NCBI GenBank assembly: GCA_019321725.1
Contig: CM033120.1
Coordinates: 2,826,275-2,890,274 of the forward strand
DNA length: 64,000 nt
Direction: 5' to 3'
Source: Paulownia fortunei
Lineage: Eukaryota > Streptophyta > Magnoliopsida > Lamiales > Paulowniaceae
Positions 1 through 11,241 of this stretch are shown here, piece by piece. Every line of letters starts with the position of its first letter. Within the stretch, counting starts at the first letter, position 1. A model generated the notes under the pieces. That model did no database searches, had not been told where the DNA came from, and saw only the letters and a program-made list of their open reading frames with translations. A program made the translations under genes and the position numbers.

Positions 1-299
1 TGATTCCTCCCTCAAGAGTCTTTCAAAAATCCCTGAAATTTGTCCTCTTTTTCTTGATTTTTCCCTATTTTTCTCTCCACTAACTCTATTTTCTTAGCAA
101 GTTGTAGCCCTTTTTTTCTCCAACAAACTCCATTTTCTTAACAAGTTGTAGCCCCACAAGAGATCCCCAAAGTCTTTTTAGAAGTTAGCTTATATAGTTT
201 CCCACAATTAATGTACAAAATTCGAGTAAAAAAATGCACTTTCAGAATTTTCAAGTCGTTTGGCATCTAGTCGCAGAAGAACGGTACCTAGGTACCATA
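1..299. other. AT-rich spacer, no gene
   Basis: No open frame or known motif is visible. Positions 264-299 carry a short motif (GGCATCTAG...GGTACC) resembling repeats in the centre of the adjacent foldback element, so the true edge of that element may lie slightly further left. Confidence 0.5.
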
Positions 300-1699
300 T
301 AGTGAGTCACTACCTGCATCACAAATAAATGTTAGAGATGTAAGGGAATTACAAATGAAGACTGTTGATAAGTTAGTTTCTTACCAACAATTCATATGCC
401 TTTTAATTAACATTTGGTTTATTTTCAAGTATTTATATTACTTTTTATAGATTTAGTTTGAAATCTTATAGGTAATGGCAAAATGAGAAAAAAATTTGGA
501 AAGAAACAAAAACTTAGTTGAAATTTTGAAGAACTCGCATTGTGGTTTTATTGATGACAGTGTTTGTATTTCAATCATAACTCTTTGTTCCAATGTCATA
601 TTGACTTGATTATTTATCCATTAGAAAGGTAAGAGATAGATCTACAACTTTTATGTTTACACAAAATTTATTTCTTTCGATTTCAATCAGAAAAATTAGG
701 TTTAAGAGTTAGCATTGAACTGAAACTTTCTAGTATGATACATCTTCGTATATTATGCATAACCCTCTCCAAAGATATGATATTGAGTTGATTCAAGTAT
801 CTATAGAAATTCAAGACACAGAGTTACAATTTATTAGAAGACATAAAAAACTAATTTAGACTAGAAAGAGCTCAAAAGTGGCTTTCAAAAAATATAATCC
901 TACATGAGTCTGGGGGCGAAGCTGCTGAAAATAGAATACATGGCACCCAAGCGCCGTTCTTCCTCTCCTAGGCACCATTTGACGCTGCCAAAAATAGAAT
1001 ACTTGGTGTGCTGAAACAAAATATATGGTACCTAGGCGCAAAAGAATGACACCTAGGTGTCATGTATTCTATTTTTGGCAGCTTCAGATGGCATCTAGGC
1101 ACCATGTATTCTGTTTTCAGTAGCTTCGCCCCAGGCTCACTTAGGATCATACTTTTTAAAAGCTATTTTTGAGCTTTTTCTAGTTTGAATTAAATTTTTG
1201 TGTCTTTTAATGAATTGTAACTTTGTGTCTTAACTTTCTATAGACGCTTGAATCTACTCAATATGATATATTTGAAAAGAGTTATATCTAAAATACCAAA
1301 ATGTATCATACTAGAAAGTTTTAGTCCAGTTTTAACTTTCAAACTCAATTTTTCTTATTGAAATTAAAAGAACTGAATTTCATGGTAAACATAAAAGTTG
1401 TAGATATATCTCTTGACTTTCCAATATATTAAGAATCAAGTCAATATAATATTAGAGCAAAGAGTTATTATTGAAATACAAACACTGCTATCAATAGCAC
1501 CACAATGCGGGTTTTTCAAAATTTCAACTAAGTTTTTGTTTCTTTCTATTTTTTCATCATTTTGTCATTACCTACAATATTTCAAACTAAATGTATAAAA
1601 AGTAATATAAATACTTGAAAACAATCTAAATGTTAATCAAGAGGCATATGAATTATTGGTACCCTAACGCTTATTTGTGATGCAGGTAGTGATTCACTA
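300..1699. mobile_element. 1.4 kb foldback (long terminal inverted repeat) element
   Basis: The two halves are inverted copies of each other. The left end begins TAGTGAGTCACTACCTGCAT and the reverse complement of the right end begins TAGTGAATCACTACCTGCAT. The similarity continues inward for roughly 680 bases per arm, for example 'TTCAAGTATTTATATTACTT' and 'GAAACTTTCTAGTATGATAC' both recur in inverted orientation. The left arm has about 60 extra bases near 330-390. The centre (900-1135) is itself palindromic, with repeated GGCACC/CTAGGCACCATGTATTCT motifs. No transposase frame is present. Long inverted arms suggest a Mutator-like or foldback non-autonomous element. I could not find a convincing target-site duplication, so the superfamily is not settled. 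Confidence 0.8.
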
Positions 1700-3093
1700 G
1701 TTTACCTCATGCCACAGCCCATCAGCTCCGTAGTTTTACAGCTCATCAACTCTATAAATAAAAAGTGATTTCAATAAAATTTATAAATAAAATTTAAAAA
1801 AAATTAAATTTATATATAATAAAATTAAAATTATATGGAATCGTGGAAGAGCGGTTGTCGCGACCTAGCTCCTTCGCTAATTGCATCATTTGCTTTACAT
1901 ATTGGACTCCAATTTATTTATATCATCCATGTGATTATGCCCAAAAACTAATCATCCCGAGAAATATGAAATAATAAATTAACAATCTTTCTGCTTCAAT
2001 TTGGCTCCATTCAATTTACTTAACGATGGAAATTTTATTTTCAAATTTTAAAATGAGATTTTTATTTTTAATTTTAATTTCAAGTTAGATATTTAAGGTT
2101 AGGTTTTCTTTACGGATTTTTTAATTTCTATAGATAATGCACGTGAACACAATTGGACAAGTCTAACGTGAGCCCTAATTCGCCCTAATTGCTATATCAT
2201 AAACCTATAGTCTTGTGTATTATATCATAATCCTAAATTCTATTACCTACTTATTTTCTTCTTTATTTTCAACGGGAGATTTGTTCCTTTAGTAAATTAG
2301 TATAATGTCAAACTAGTACCCTAATTTAGTCGTAATTTAGATTTGATTCGACCCTAATCACTTGATTTTGTTCTTCAGAAAAAGTTAAATGAAAATGATA
2401 ATAATACTATATTTTGTAATGAATTACTTAGGTTATGCTTGAACTTCAGCATTGTAGCGAAGGAAAGAAAAGAAAAAGCATATAATTTCCATCTCATTTT
2501 TCATCTATTTAAGTACTTTTCCATAATTAATTACCATAAATATGACAAATTTATATAAACCGATAAATACTTTTCATAGTTATATTCATACGAATGATTC
2601 ATTCACATTTTCCTTCAAAATGAAAATGGTGGAAAATAAGAATTTTCTAATATTTTTCGCTTCAGGATCCAAAATCCAAATACCACCATCATAAATCTAG
2701 TATTTCACCTTGTTGTCTGTTTTCAAGACGGAGTAAATAGATTTTTCATAGCAAATCTTCTCATGATGCAATATTATTCCTTCTTTACTTTTTCCTTTAT
2801 TTATGGGTATAATATTATTCCTTATTTACGTATTCCTTTCTGACGTGCTAGACCTAAACAAATGACCAATGCAACTTGAGTATTTATAGATTTTTTGAGA
2901 TATGTATATATAGTTTGCATGCATATTTAACCTAATTTAATTTAGGGTGAAATATAATAATACTCCTTGAATTTGATATTAGGTCACATTTATTTCCCTG
3001 AACATGCTAAGGTAATATTTAACCCCCTGAAACAAATTTAAAAATAATATTATGGACAAAATTGTCCCTGATAAAATGAATTTATATAGTTTT
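1700..3093. other. AT-rich spacer, no gene seen
   Basis: Only short non-conserved frames, with high A+T and many poly-A and poly-T runs. I see no gene, RNA gene or clear repeat here. Confidence 0.6.
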
Positions 3094-3635
3094 TGACAAG
3101 TGTATATTTTTGACATATTTTTGTATCAAATTTTTTATACTTTTTTAGCTTTATTTTTTGTTAATATTATAATTTTATTAATATTTTGTATTAGGGAATC
3201 AATGAACAAAAAAAGATCAAAAAGAGCCAAAAATAAAATAAAAAAGACGAGACTTTTCGTGAGCACGTTGGGAGATAATATTTCATTGCATCAAAAAAGC
3301 ATCACAATTAGAAGAAAATGATCATTTTTGTCAAAACCCATCATGTATAGACTAAAATATATGTAATAAATCATTTAAATTTTGCATGTGATTGTTGGAC
3401 TTGCATTAAATTTAATAATCAAACATAACTTTCTCCCAAGTGGTTGAAATTAGGTGATTCAACTTAAAAAATAAAGTTAACGGACAAATTTACAACTTTT
3501 ATATTGATCACTTTTCAAAATCAACTGATTGTATGGAGAAAAAAGTATGACAAAATTCAAATTTAAAAAGGACATGTGAATTTAAAGCATATTTGAAGTT
3601 AATTTGGAGTGAATTTAGAGTGAATTTAGAGATGC
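3094..3635 (+). repeat. LTR fragment (copy 1) of a degenerate LTR retrotransposon
   Basis: The stretch starts TGACAAGTGTATATTTTTGA and aligns by eye with the LTR-like copies starting at 6132 and 6568 (TGATAAGTGCATATTTT...). They share in order 'GGGAATCAATGAACAA', 'GGAGATAATAT', 'GCATCACAATTAGA', 'TGATTGTTGGAC' and 'AAGCATATTTGAAGTTAATT'. A fresh LTR start (TGATAAGTGCATATTTTGAT) appears at 3636, so two LTR starts lie head-to-tail. Short open frames inside it are not genes. Confidence 0.65.
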
Positions 3636-4027
3636 TGATAAGTGCATATTTTGATATATTTTGTATCAAATCCTCTAGATGATATTTGTTGATTCGTGCA
3701 TCGTGTAATTCTTGATTTATGGAATCACTTTTGGGATGAATATGAGTATTATAGTCTTAGGAACATTACTGTTTCTCAGTTTATAAAAAAACTAGATGAG
3801 GAAGCATATCTTTGACCCATAGAGAGTGTTTAAGTCGTTATTGGACATAAAACCAGAGGAAAATATGAGTCATAGTCACAACTACATGTACATTCAATTG
3901 TAAGTAGCTAATTTTCAATTTTTATGTCCTTATTTTCAATCTTTCTAATAAAAGAAAAGGACGTGTAATAAATGCATTCCCTTTTTACACCTCAATAAAT
4001 AATACCGTATTGAAAAAAGAAAAAAAA
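3636..4027 (+). repeat. second LTR start and unassigned sequence before the LOG pseudogene
   Basis: The first ~35 bases repeat the LTR start. After that the sequence diverges from the other copies and I cannot assign it. It ends in an A-rich run directly before the LOG-like reading frame. Confidence 0.4.
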
Positions 4028-4680
4028 ATGGAAAGTCTCTTCCACTCGCTAGTTCAACTGTATTTGTATCTTTTGTGAAACCAATCTAGGAAAAAATTAT
4101 GAGTTTATAGGGGCAGCCAATAATCTTGGTAGAACTTTAGCAGAAAAGAAAAATTATTTAATGTATGGGGGAGAGAGTCTATGGTTAATATGGAGTGTTG
4201 CTACTTCTACTCATATAGGAGAAGTCAAAGTTTTAGAAGTTATCCCAAAACCTCAAATAATACAGAATATTACAGGTATGGCCATCGGAGATGAGTTAAA
4301 AGTGTCACATATTCAGGAAAAATATCTAACATGTTAAATAATACGGATGCATTCATCACTCTACCTGGTAGTTTTGGTATACTGGAGGAATTATTCCAAG
4401 TTGTCTTTTGGGCACAACTTAACATTCACCAAAAACCTGTAGGTATTCTTAATGTTAATGATTTTTTTTATGGTTTGCTATCATTTGTAGATCATGTTGT
4501 AGAAAAAAAATTTATTTCACCGTCTGCGATATGAATTCTCATTTCTGCTCCAACACCTGATCATCTGATTGGTCAACTTCTAACATATATGCCAGAACCT
4601 GATCCAACCTTGGTTCATGTGGATTGGCCCAACATGGAAAATGGTCGAAAATACAAAATTAATTTGACTCTTAGCCTGTG
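4028..4680 (+). pseudogene. LOG: LOG-like cytokinin riboside 5'-monophosphate phosphoribohydrolase retro-pseudogene
   Basis: LOG enzymes release active free-base cytokinin from its nucleotide. From about 4052 one frame reads CICIFCETNLGKNYEFIGAA, then LMYGGESLWL and EVIPKP. After a single frameshift near 4323-4330 the next frame gives NNTDAFITLPGSFGILEELF and then QKPVGILNVNDF and FISPSAI. These segments follow LOG order across most of a ~200-residue family member. The copy is broken by a frameshift near 4325 and an in-frame TGA at 4532-4534, after which the same frame resumes (LISAPTPDHLIGQLL) to about 4680. The family signature PGGxGTxxE is altered to PGSFGILEE. LOG genes normally have several introns and none is seen here, which points to a retrocopy. 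Retroelement 3' sequence follows from about 4800 and LTR-like repeats flank both sides. Confidence 0.85.
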
Positions 4681-6131
4681 AAATTTATCCTTAATGGTTT
4701 CAACTAATAATGTATATATTGTGTTGTTTCAGCTTTATTTTTCAATAAGTCACATTTCAGGTAATATCTTCTAAACTCTACTTTCCTTTATATTTTCGAT
4801 ATTGGGGACAATGTTTCGATTAGGTTGGGCGAGAGGATAGTTGATATCATGTCTTGTGTGTTCAATGTGTGTTTTTTTATTTTTACTTTTTTTTTCAAGC
4901 GTGTTTTCTTTTGGGTCCGTTAAAATCATGAAAAAATATGGTAGAGTAAAGAGTAACTATAACACTCTTAACATGTACCCTTATTTTTTTGCATAACATG
5001 GCAAGTTTGTGAAGTTTTTAACAAAAAATTTTAAGTCAAAGATGTTTTTCCAAATTCAATGATTAAAATTGAGTACAAGTAATATGGTTTGATTAATGAT
5101 GGGTGTTGTTTTGGACTTTGATGTTGTTCTTTGGCTAATATATTTTTGTGATAATTATACTCAAATTTTTTTGCACAAATAGTTATGTTATTTGGTGTGG
5201 AGACAAGCATGTCAAAATAGAAAGCTCTTATGCCCTCGCTTTAATCATCATTTGGATTTTAGACATATAGAGGTTAAGTATTAAAAAAATTTTATTTGGT
5301 CTGTCGAGACGAACAACTGATTGAACACCACTTGAAAAATGATTAAGGCATTAGACTTTCTAGCATCATAGCCAAATTAGTTTGTTCCCCATGTGATATT
5401 CCAAGAGAACATCCCCCATAGTAAGCCACTTTAAGTCTTTTAATAAATAAGCTTTTTTTTTCTGTGTAACCATATTTTCTTACGTAGCCTAAATACACTA
5501 TTATCCTACCCTTGTTCTAAAAATGATTTGGAGCTTAAAGAGTCATTCCATTGACAAGATAAACTTGTAAAAGAAATTTGGGTTGGACTAGAAGATAAGT
5601 ATGGGGGAATTTCTCTCCTTTAAAAAAAAATCGCAAAGTGTTAAAAATATTGTGAGTTGCAACTAAAAATAGGATGTTGCAAAATTAATAAAAATGATAA
5701 AGATGGGTCCAATTCAATAACAATAGGCCCCGGTGTTGAAATTCGTAAAATATGAGAATTTACTTTTTTTAAGCATGCATGGTCTCATCACTATTGATAT
5801 TAACTATTCACACACACTTGAGTTGCTTATTATGGAAATGTATTGACTTTTGAATGACTATGGATTAAATTAAACACTTGTTTTGATTTCATTTCTATAT
5901 TATTTTGTTGCTTCCTAAAAATAATAGATGGAAATTAGTTATCATTGGTGTTTGTGTGTATCACCGCTTGAAACCCTAACGAGACTATAACTCATCATCT
6001 ATGGGCTACCTAGGGGTTTAAAGGCTTGTTGCATATACTAAATGCAATTATAATTTCCTAAAAAAAGTGGATTAGTTTAGATTTTTTTTAGGCTTGCTCG
6101 AGAACGAGCAAGGGTTAACTGTGGGGTAATT
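4681..6131 (+). mobile_element. 3' internal region of a degenerate LTR (Gypsy-like) retrotransposon
   Basis: The block 'TTGGGGACAATGTTTCGATT' near 4804, followed by a G-rich stretch, resembles the non-coding region downstream of pol in many plant Gypsy elements (family knowledge, not searched). Near 6085-6131 the string GGCTTGCTCGAGAACGAGCA and a purine-rich GTGGGGTAATT precede the next LTR start at 6132, as a polypurine tract would. No polyprotein frame survives. Confidence 0.55.
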
Positions 6132-6567
6132 TGATAAGTGCATATTTTGACATATTTTTGTATCAAATTCTTTATACTTTCCTTGTTTTATTCATGTTAA
6201 TATTATAGTTTTATTAATTTTTTGTGTTAGGGAATCAATAAACAAAAAGAGATAAAAAAAAAAGTCAAAATAAAACCAAACAAGACAGCACGTTTCTTGA
6301 GTAAGTTGGGAGATAATATTTTATTGGATCAAAGAAGTATCACAATTAGAAAAAAAATGGTCATTTTTATCTAAGTCCATCATGTGTAAATCCAAATATA
6401 TGCAAGAAATCACTTGAACTTTGTAAGTGATTGTTGGCCTTGCATTAAATTCAGTTTCCAAACTTGAGCAGTTTCTAAATGCAAACATGATTTCCTAATA
6501 AAGTGGATTAGTTTAGATTTGTTTTAGGCTTGCTCGAGAACGAACAATGGTTAAGTGTGAGGGAATT
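6040..6567 (+). repeat. 436-bp tandem duplication of the internal-3'-end/LTR junction
   Basis: The internal-end block at ~6040-6131 (GTGGATTAGTTTAGAT ... GCTTGCTCGAGAACGA) reappears at ~6476-6567, each time followed by an LTR start (6132 and 6568). The first LTR of the pair is cut off after about 344 bases. The offset between the two TGATAAGTGCATATTTT starts is 436 bases. This pattern fits unequal recombination or template switching in an LTR element. Confidence 0.8.
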
Positions 6568-7600
6568 TGATAAGTGCATATTTTAACATATTTTTGTATT
6601 AAATTCTTTATATTTTTCTTGTTTTATTATTATTAATATTATAGTTTTATTAATGTTTTGTGTTAGGGAATCAATGAACAAGAAGAGATCCAAAAGAGTC
6701 AAAATGAAACCAAAGAATACAACACGTTTCGTGAATAAGTTGGAAGATAATATTTTATTGGATAAAAAAAGCATCACAATTAGAGTAAAATGGTCATTTT
6801 TGCCTAAATCTATCATGTGTAAATCAAAACATATGTACGAAATCACTTGAACTTTGCAAGTAATTGTTGGACAGTTTTTATAGGCTTGCATTAAATTCAG
6901 TTTCCAAACTTGAGCAGTTTTTATATTTTAGGTGTAACTCCATGTTCAAAATCCCTATGGATCTAAATCTTACTTCATTTGAATTTTGAGAGATAGAACT
7001 ACAACTTTATTGTTGGAAGTTCAGCTCAATTCTGCCTTGATTATAGCAGAAAATTTGTACAAATGTGTGTATTGGAAAGAATCTATCTATGCTGACACAT
7101 TTCCTTAAATCAAACATAACTTTCTCTCTAGTGGAATTAGATGATTCAAGTTGAAAAATAAAGTTAACAAACAAATCTACAACTTTTATATTAATCCCTT
7201 TTCAAAATCAGCTTATTGCATGGAGAAAAATATATGATAAAATTCAAATTTAAAAATAATATATGAATTTAAAGCATATTTGAAGTTAATTTGGAGTGCA
7301 TTTGGAGTGAATTTGGATATGTCAATTAGGCAGTCTTCTACTATAAGTAGAAGTTCTTAGATGACATTCAAGACACAAAAAATCCTTAGAGGTGAAAAGA
7401 AAATTTTATTGTCGTCTTTATTGAGGCTAAATTTTATAGTAGTAATGTAAGTTTTATAGTAGTAATGAAAATGTATTTTCTAGTTTCTCTTCTATTTTTA
7501 GTCTTTTCTACTTTTATTATGTCTTTCTAAATTTATTTTAGTTGAATATAAAGGGTGAACCTCTTGATGGAGAAAAATGAACAGTTATAAAAGTACATAA
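6568..7600 (+). repeat. Longest LTR copy (putative 3' LTR) of the degenerate element
   Basis: It starts TGATAAGTGCATATTTTAAC right after GTGTGAGGGAATT, a plausible polypurine tract. It shares the LTR blocks of copies 1 and 2, then adds a promoter-like CTACTATAAGTAGAAG near 7340. I could not define the right end or a target-site duplication, so the end coordinate is approximate. Confidence 0.55.
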
Positions 7601-8221
7601 TATTTAAGTGTATTGTATTACTATTTTAATTTTTTATTAAACCTTTTATATTTTATGGTGTTTTTTAAATATAATATGAGATATAATACTAATTGCAATA
7701 TAAAATTCGAACTTAGAATTATATCTACTTTGATCAAATCGGAAAGGTGAAGTTGTTTAGGTGTGGGTAAGTTTGATCTCAAAAAATCTAAAGTAAAATT
7801 TAAAATGAAAAAAAATAAAAAATAAAAACATAGCATGTAGACGAATTTCCAAGACATTGGAATCTGACAAACCTAAACATATATGTCCATGAATGTGGTC
7901 TATTACAAGATGGTATGTACTAAAGATATAGGATGTGTGGACTACCTAATCTTATGAGGCTCTCAACCTTTAAATTTCGTACAATGTTGTTTTAAAAATT
8001 TGTACTGAGTGCACGAAAGATAATTTCAGTAACATAACAAAGTGATATATTGCATCGTAAAATAATATGAGCACACCACCTAAAACAAAATTCTATAACT
8101 ACACATTTTTATGTTTTTTTTTTTTTAATTTTTTGCTCATATAAAGTATTTGTTTAGATAATGCATGACTTGTCATTTTGGATTGATGTAATTAACATAC
8201 TTTCTAGAGGACGGCCGAAGG
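7601..8221. other. AT-rich spacer, no gene seen
   Basis: Only short low-complexity frames. The minus-strand frame at 7621-7857 is AT-driven and lacks any recognisable domain. Confidence 0.5.
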
Positions 8222-8743
8222 TTAGGGTAGATTGTTCAAACTTTCATAACCATCGGATCGAGTCGAAATAAAATTTTCAATATTCATCGAAATCAAAGCC
8301 AATATTTTTTTTGATATTTGATTTTTTACTTTTGTAAAATTTTGGTATTGTTTATTGAGTAGTATCAAATATCAAATTATTATTTTATAATATTTTTATC
8401 TTTAATTTTATGTATATATTTTAATATTTATTATTTAATGTGTGATATGTTCTTATTTTTTAGTTATGAAAACTACAAATAATAAATAATTATGAAAATA
8501 TGCTTTTTTAATTGTTTAATTTTTAAATTATTTACTATATTTCAATAAAAAGTGGTTAACAAAGTTACGTACCTAAAAACTGAAAAAAAAAATAGTTAGT
8601 AACTGAAATGAACTGTGTACTGAAAAAAAAAATAGTTAGTAACTGAAATGAACTGTGTAATTTAGTTCAGTATTTGATATATCATTTTCATTTATCCAAT
8701 TTTGGTTAGATTCAAACAAATTTTACCTAATGAACACCCCTAA
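8222..8743. mobile_element. MITE-like element
   Basis: The ends are weakly inverted: left TTAGGGTAGATTGTTCAAAC, and the right end reverse-complemented gives TTTAGGGGTGTTCATTAGGT. The interior is very AT-rich and non-coding. The 'GGGGTGTTCA' type of terminus is common in plant hAT-like MITEs. Boundaries are tentative. Confidence 0.4.
8579..8658. repeat. Two perfect 40-bp tandem copies
   Basis: ACTGAAAAAAAAAATAGTTA starts the unit at 8579 and again at 8619. Both copies are identical through ATGAACTGTGT, so the duplication is recent relative to its AT-rich surroundings. Confidence 0.95.
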
Positions 8744-10900
8744 ACTAGGGCTGGGGTGGTGGGTGGAGTGTGGTGGACATCATATAACAATGTTGATGAT
8801 TTATCTTGAATATCTATTTATGTAATTTCAAGACGTTGGTAACTTTCTTGCATTAAGGTTAATTACACCAGTCTCCCCTAATATGCCTTCACTTAGTTAT
8901 GTTGCGTTTTTGTTGACTAAAATATCCTTGAGGAACATATGTAGTTTAAAAAACTTAAAATGGTACAATTTATAAAAAAAATTGTTAAATTTCAGTTTGA
9001 GATTTCCTAACCTTATATTTTATTTTCAGGTTGGCGACATTGCAATTTATGAAATATAATATGAAGTTAATGTGACTATAGGGGAGCAGCATATAGAGAC
9101 CGTCATGTAGAACATTAATTTGGCATCAAAGCAATATTGTGGTATATAAATGTTGAACAAATAATAGTTATGTTTGTGATGTAATACGAACAACATATTT
9201 TTATATGATCATAATTTAGTAATATATTTCGCAACCAAAAAAAATAAACTTAGATTAATCATGCAAATTGTATAAGTACCGAAAAATCGATACATATATA
9301 TTCAACCAACTTCAAAATGTTTTAAAATAGTTCTTATACATTTGAAAAGACTATACCAATTACCCTCATACTTACTAAACAAAACCATACTTAACCAATA
9401 CATCCAGTTAATCAACCAACACTAACCAGTCAAAAGCCAAAACATACCAATTACCAATGTAACTACTAAAGTACTTATCCTTCGTACATATACTCAATTG
9501 ACTAAAAAATAATGTGGGCACATCACTTCAAATCATGTCGATTAATTGTTCGATAACTGGTTAGTCAAATTAATTAGAAACTGATCATTGAGAAACTATT
9601 AGCATCAACTTGTCCATTCGATGCAGCAAGGACTCAATACTCTAACGGTGGTATGTGATTTCACCTTTTATAGATGAGGTTAAATTTCGAATTTTGTCCT
9701 TCTCCTTCTTGTTCGTGTTTCAAGGTTTTGAAGTTTTTGAAAAAAAGAAATAGAAAACTGACGAGGGTAAGAAAACCGATGGAACAGCAGCAGCAGCAGC
9801 AGCAGGCTTAGCATAAGGTGATCCACATGGTTGAGTTGCAGAAGGTCTTTTTTGTCTTTTCAAAAAGAATATTTTTATTTCTTTTTTTGTTTTGTTTTGT
9901 TTTTGATGCAGCTTTAAAATTTAGGGTAAACTCGTTTTTTCACCAACTTTTGTCACGTTTTACTAATATCCATTAGTTAAAGGAGGGTATTTGTACTTAT
10001 AAAACTAAGAAGATAAATGTTGGGAATTACACCTATTAGAGGGCTGTGTAATTTGTTCCTATATTATTACATCCATGTTTTTGAATATGATCGGTAAGCG
10101 AATTATAGGACTTGTAATAATCACACAATTTGTGTTGGTGTAGAAATAGGAAAAGATTTGTCACTTGAGCGAATTGAAATGTGTAGAAATGATAGTCCCT
10201 TGGCCCAAGAACCAATTCTTGGGCCATTCTAACATCATCTAGATGCCAGTAAAATTTTAATTTAAACTCACTTTGATGGAACTCAAGTTGCTCAAATCAA
10301 TTATGAAGTAAGTGAATATAGTTCAAAGTAATTAATTACAAAACAATTATAATTACACTTTTCATGTGATTATTTGAGTTCAACCAAATTATGTCTTTAC
10401 TACAACTTTTTCTTCTTTTTTGTTTGCATTAACTCAAAACAAAAATCTCTTGAAGAACTTGAAAAAATCCATATGTTTGGTTATATTTTCCCAAAACAAT
10501 CTCATTCTCAATTTATTCTCTCAAAACACATCCAAAGAGAGATCACGTTTTTCAATACATTTCCCTCCTAATACAACACATTCCCAATACATTTATTCTC
10601 AATTCATTCTCCCAAAACACTTCTCCAAAACACCCAAAACAAACTTAATGCATTAAATGAGATCCGAAAATCAAACTAAGCAGAGGTCCCCATTCCCAAC
10701 AATCTGTTGAAGAACCCTTGGGATAACAGTGCAAGGGCCTACTGGCAATCAATCCCTCTCCCAAAAGGGTTGGTTGTTCATTGCATAAAAGTCTTCCTCC
10801 TGTCAAATTCAAGAACAAGAATTTCCCTAAAATGAAATTACAAAAAATTGGCACTTCAAAAATCATGAGCAGAAAACAAGAAATATGGATGGATTACTGC
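8744..10900. other. AT-rich spacer with a (CAG)n microsatellite
   Basis: No gene is seen. A (CAG)n run of about seven units sits at 9784-9805. CT- and A-rich repeats occupy 10430-10640. The last ~350 bases before the ELMO stop region (10900-11240) are probably the 3'UTR of that minus-strand gene. Confidence 0.5.
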
Positions 10901-11044
10901 TGCATAGACCAAAGTAGTAGCTAGTGTACAAGAATAAAATGCTATATACCGTGAATCTGTTGCCCCAAACAGCAAAATTGATAATGCATTATCTAACAAA
11001 TCTAGCAAGAAATCTTTAATGTGATTCCAGGCTGCTGGGCCCTT

Positions 11045-11061
11045 GAGAGAGAGAGAGAGAG
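11045..11061. repeat. (GA)n microsatellite downstream of the ELMO coding region
   Basis: A short GAGAGAGAGAGAGA run within the probable 3'UTR or downstream region of the minus-strand ELMO gene. Confidence 0.85.
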
Positions 11062-11241
11062 ATGTATCAACATTTGCCGAGGCTAGTCATGCTTGGAAAG
11101 ATCTGCTCTTAGACTCCTAAGTTGACTCATCATGTGAACAGTATTCCTCCTGAACTGCTGCGCTCATTGCAAAACTGAGCAAGTACATGGATAATTTACG
11201 TTGCAGAACTGCAGTGCTTCTAAATTTTGGACTAAGCATAA

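Noticed and set aside
1850..1900. GC-richer patch that briefly looked like a tRNA arm (AGAGCGGTTGTCGCGACCT)
   Set aside because: No cloverleaf can be formed; the TTCGA-like loop and acceptor pairing are missing.
10374..10656. Overlapping plus-strand frames with Phe/Gln/Ser-rich products
   Set aside because: The sequence is a CT/AA-rich repetitive stretch (CCAAAACA, TTCTCA motifs repeated), the frames overlap each other, and no domain or start context supports a gene.
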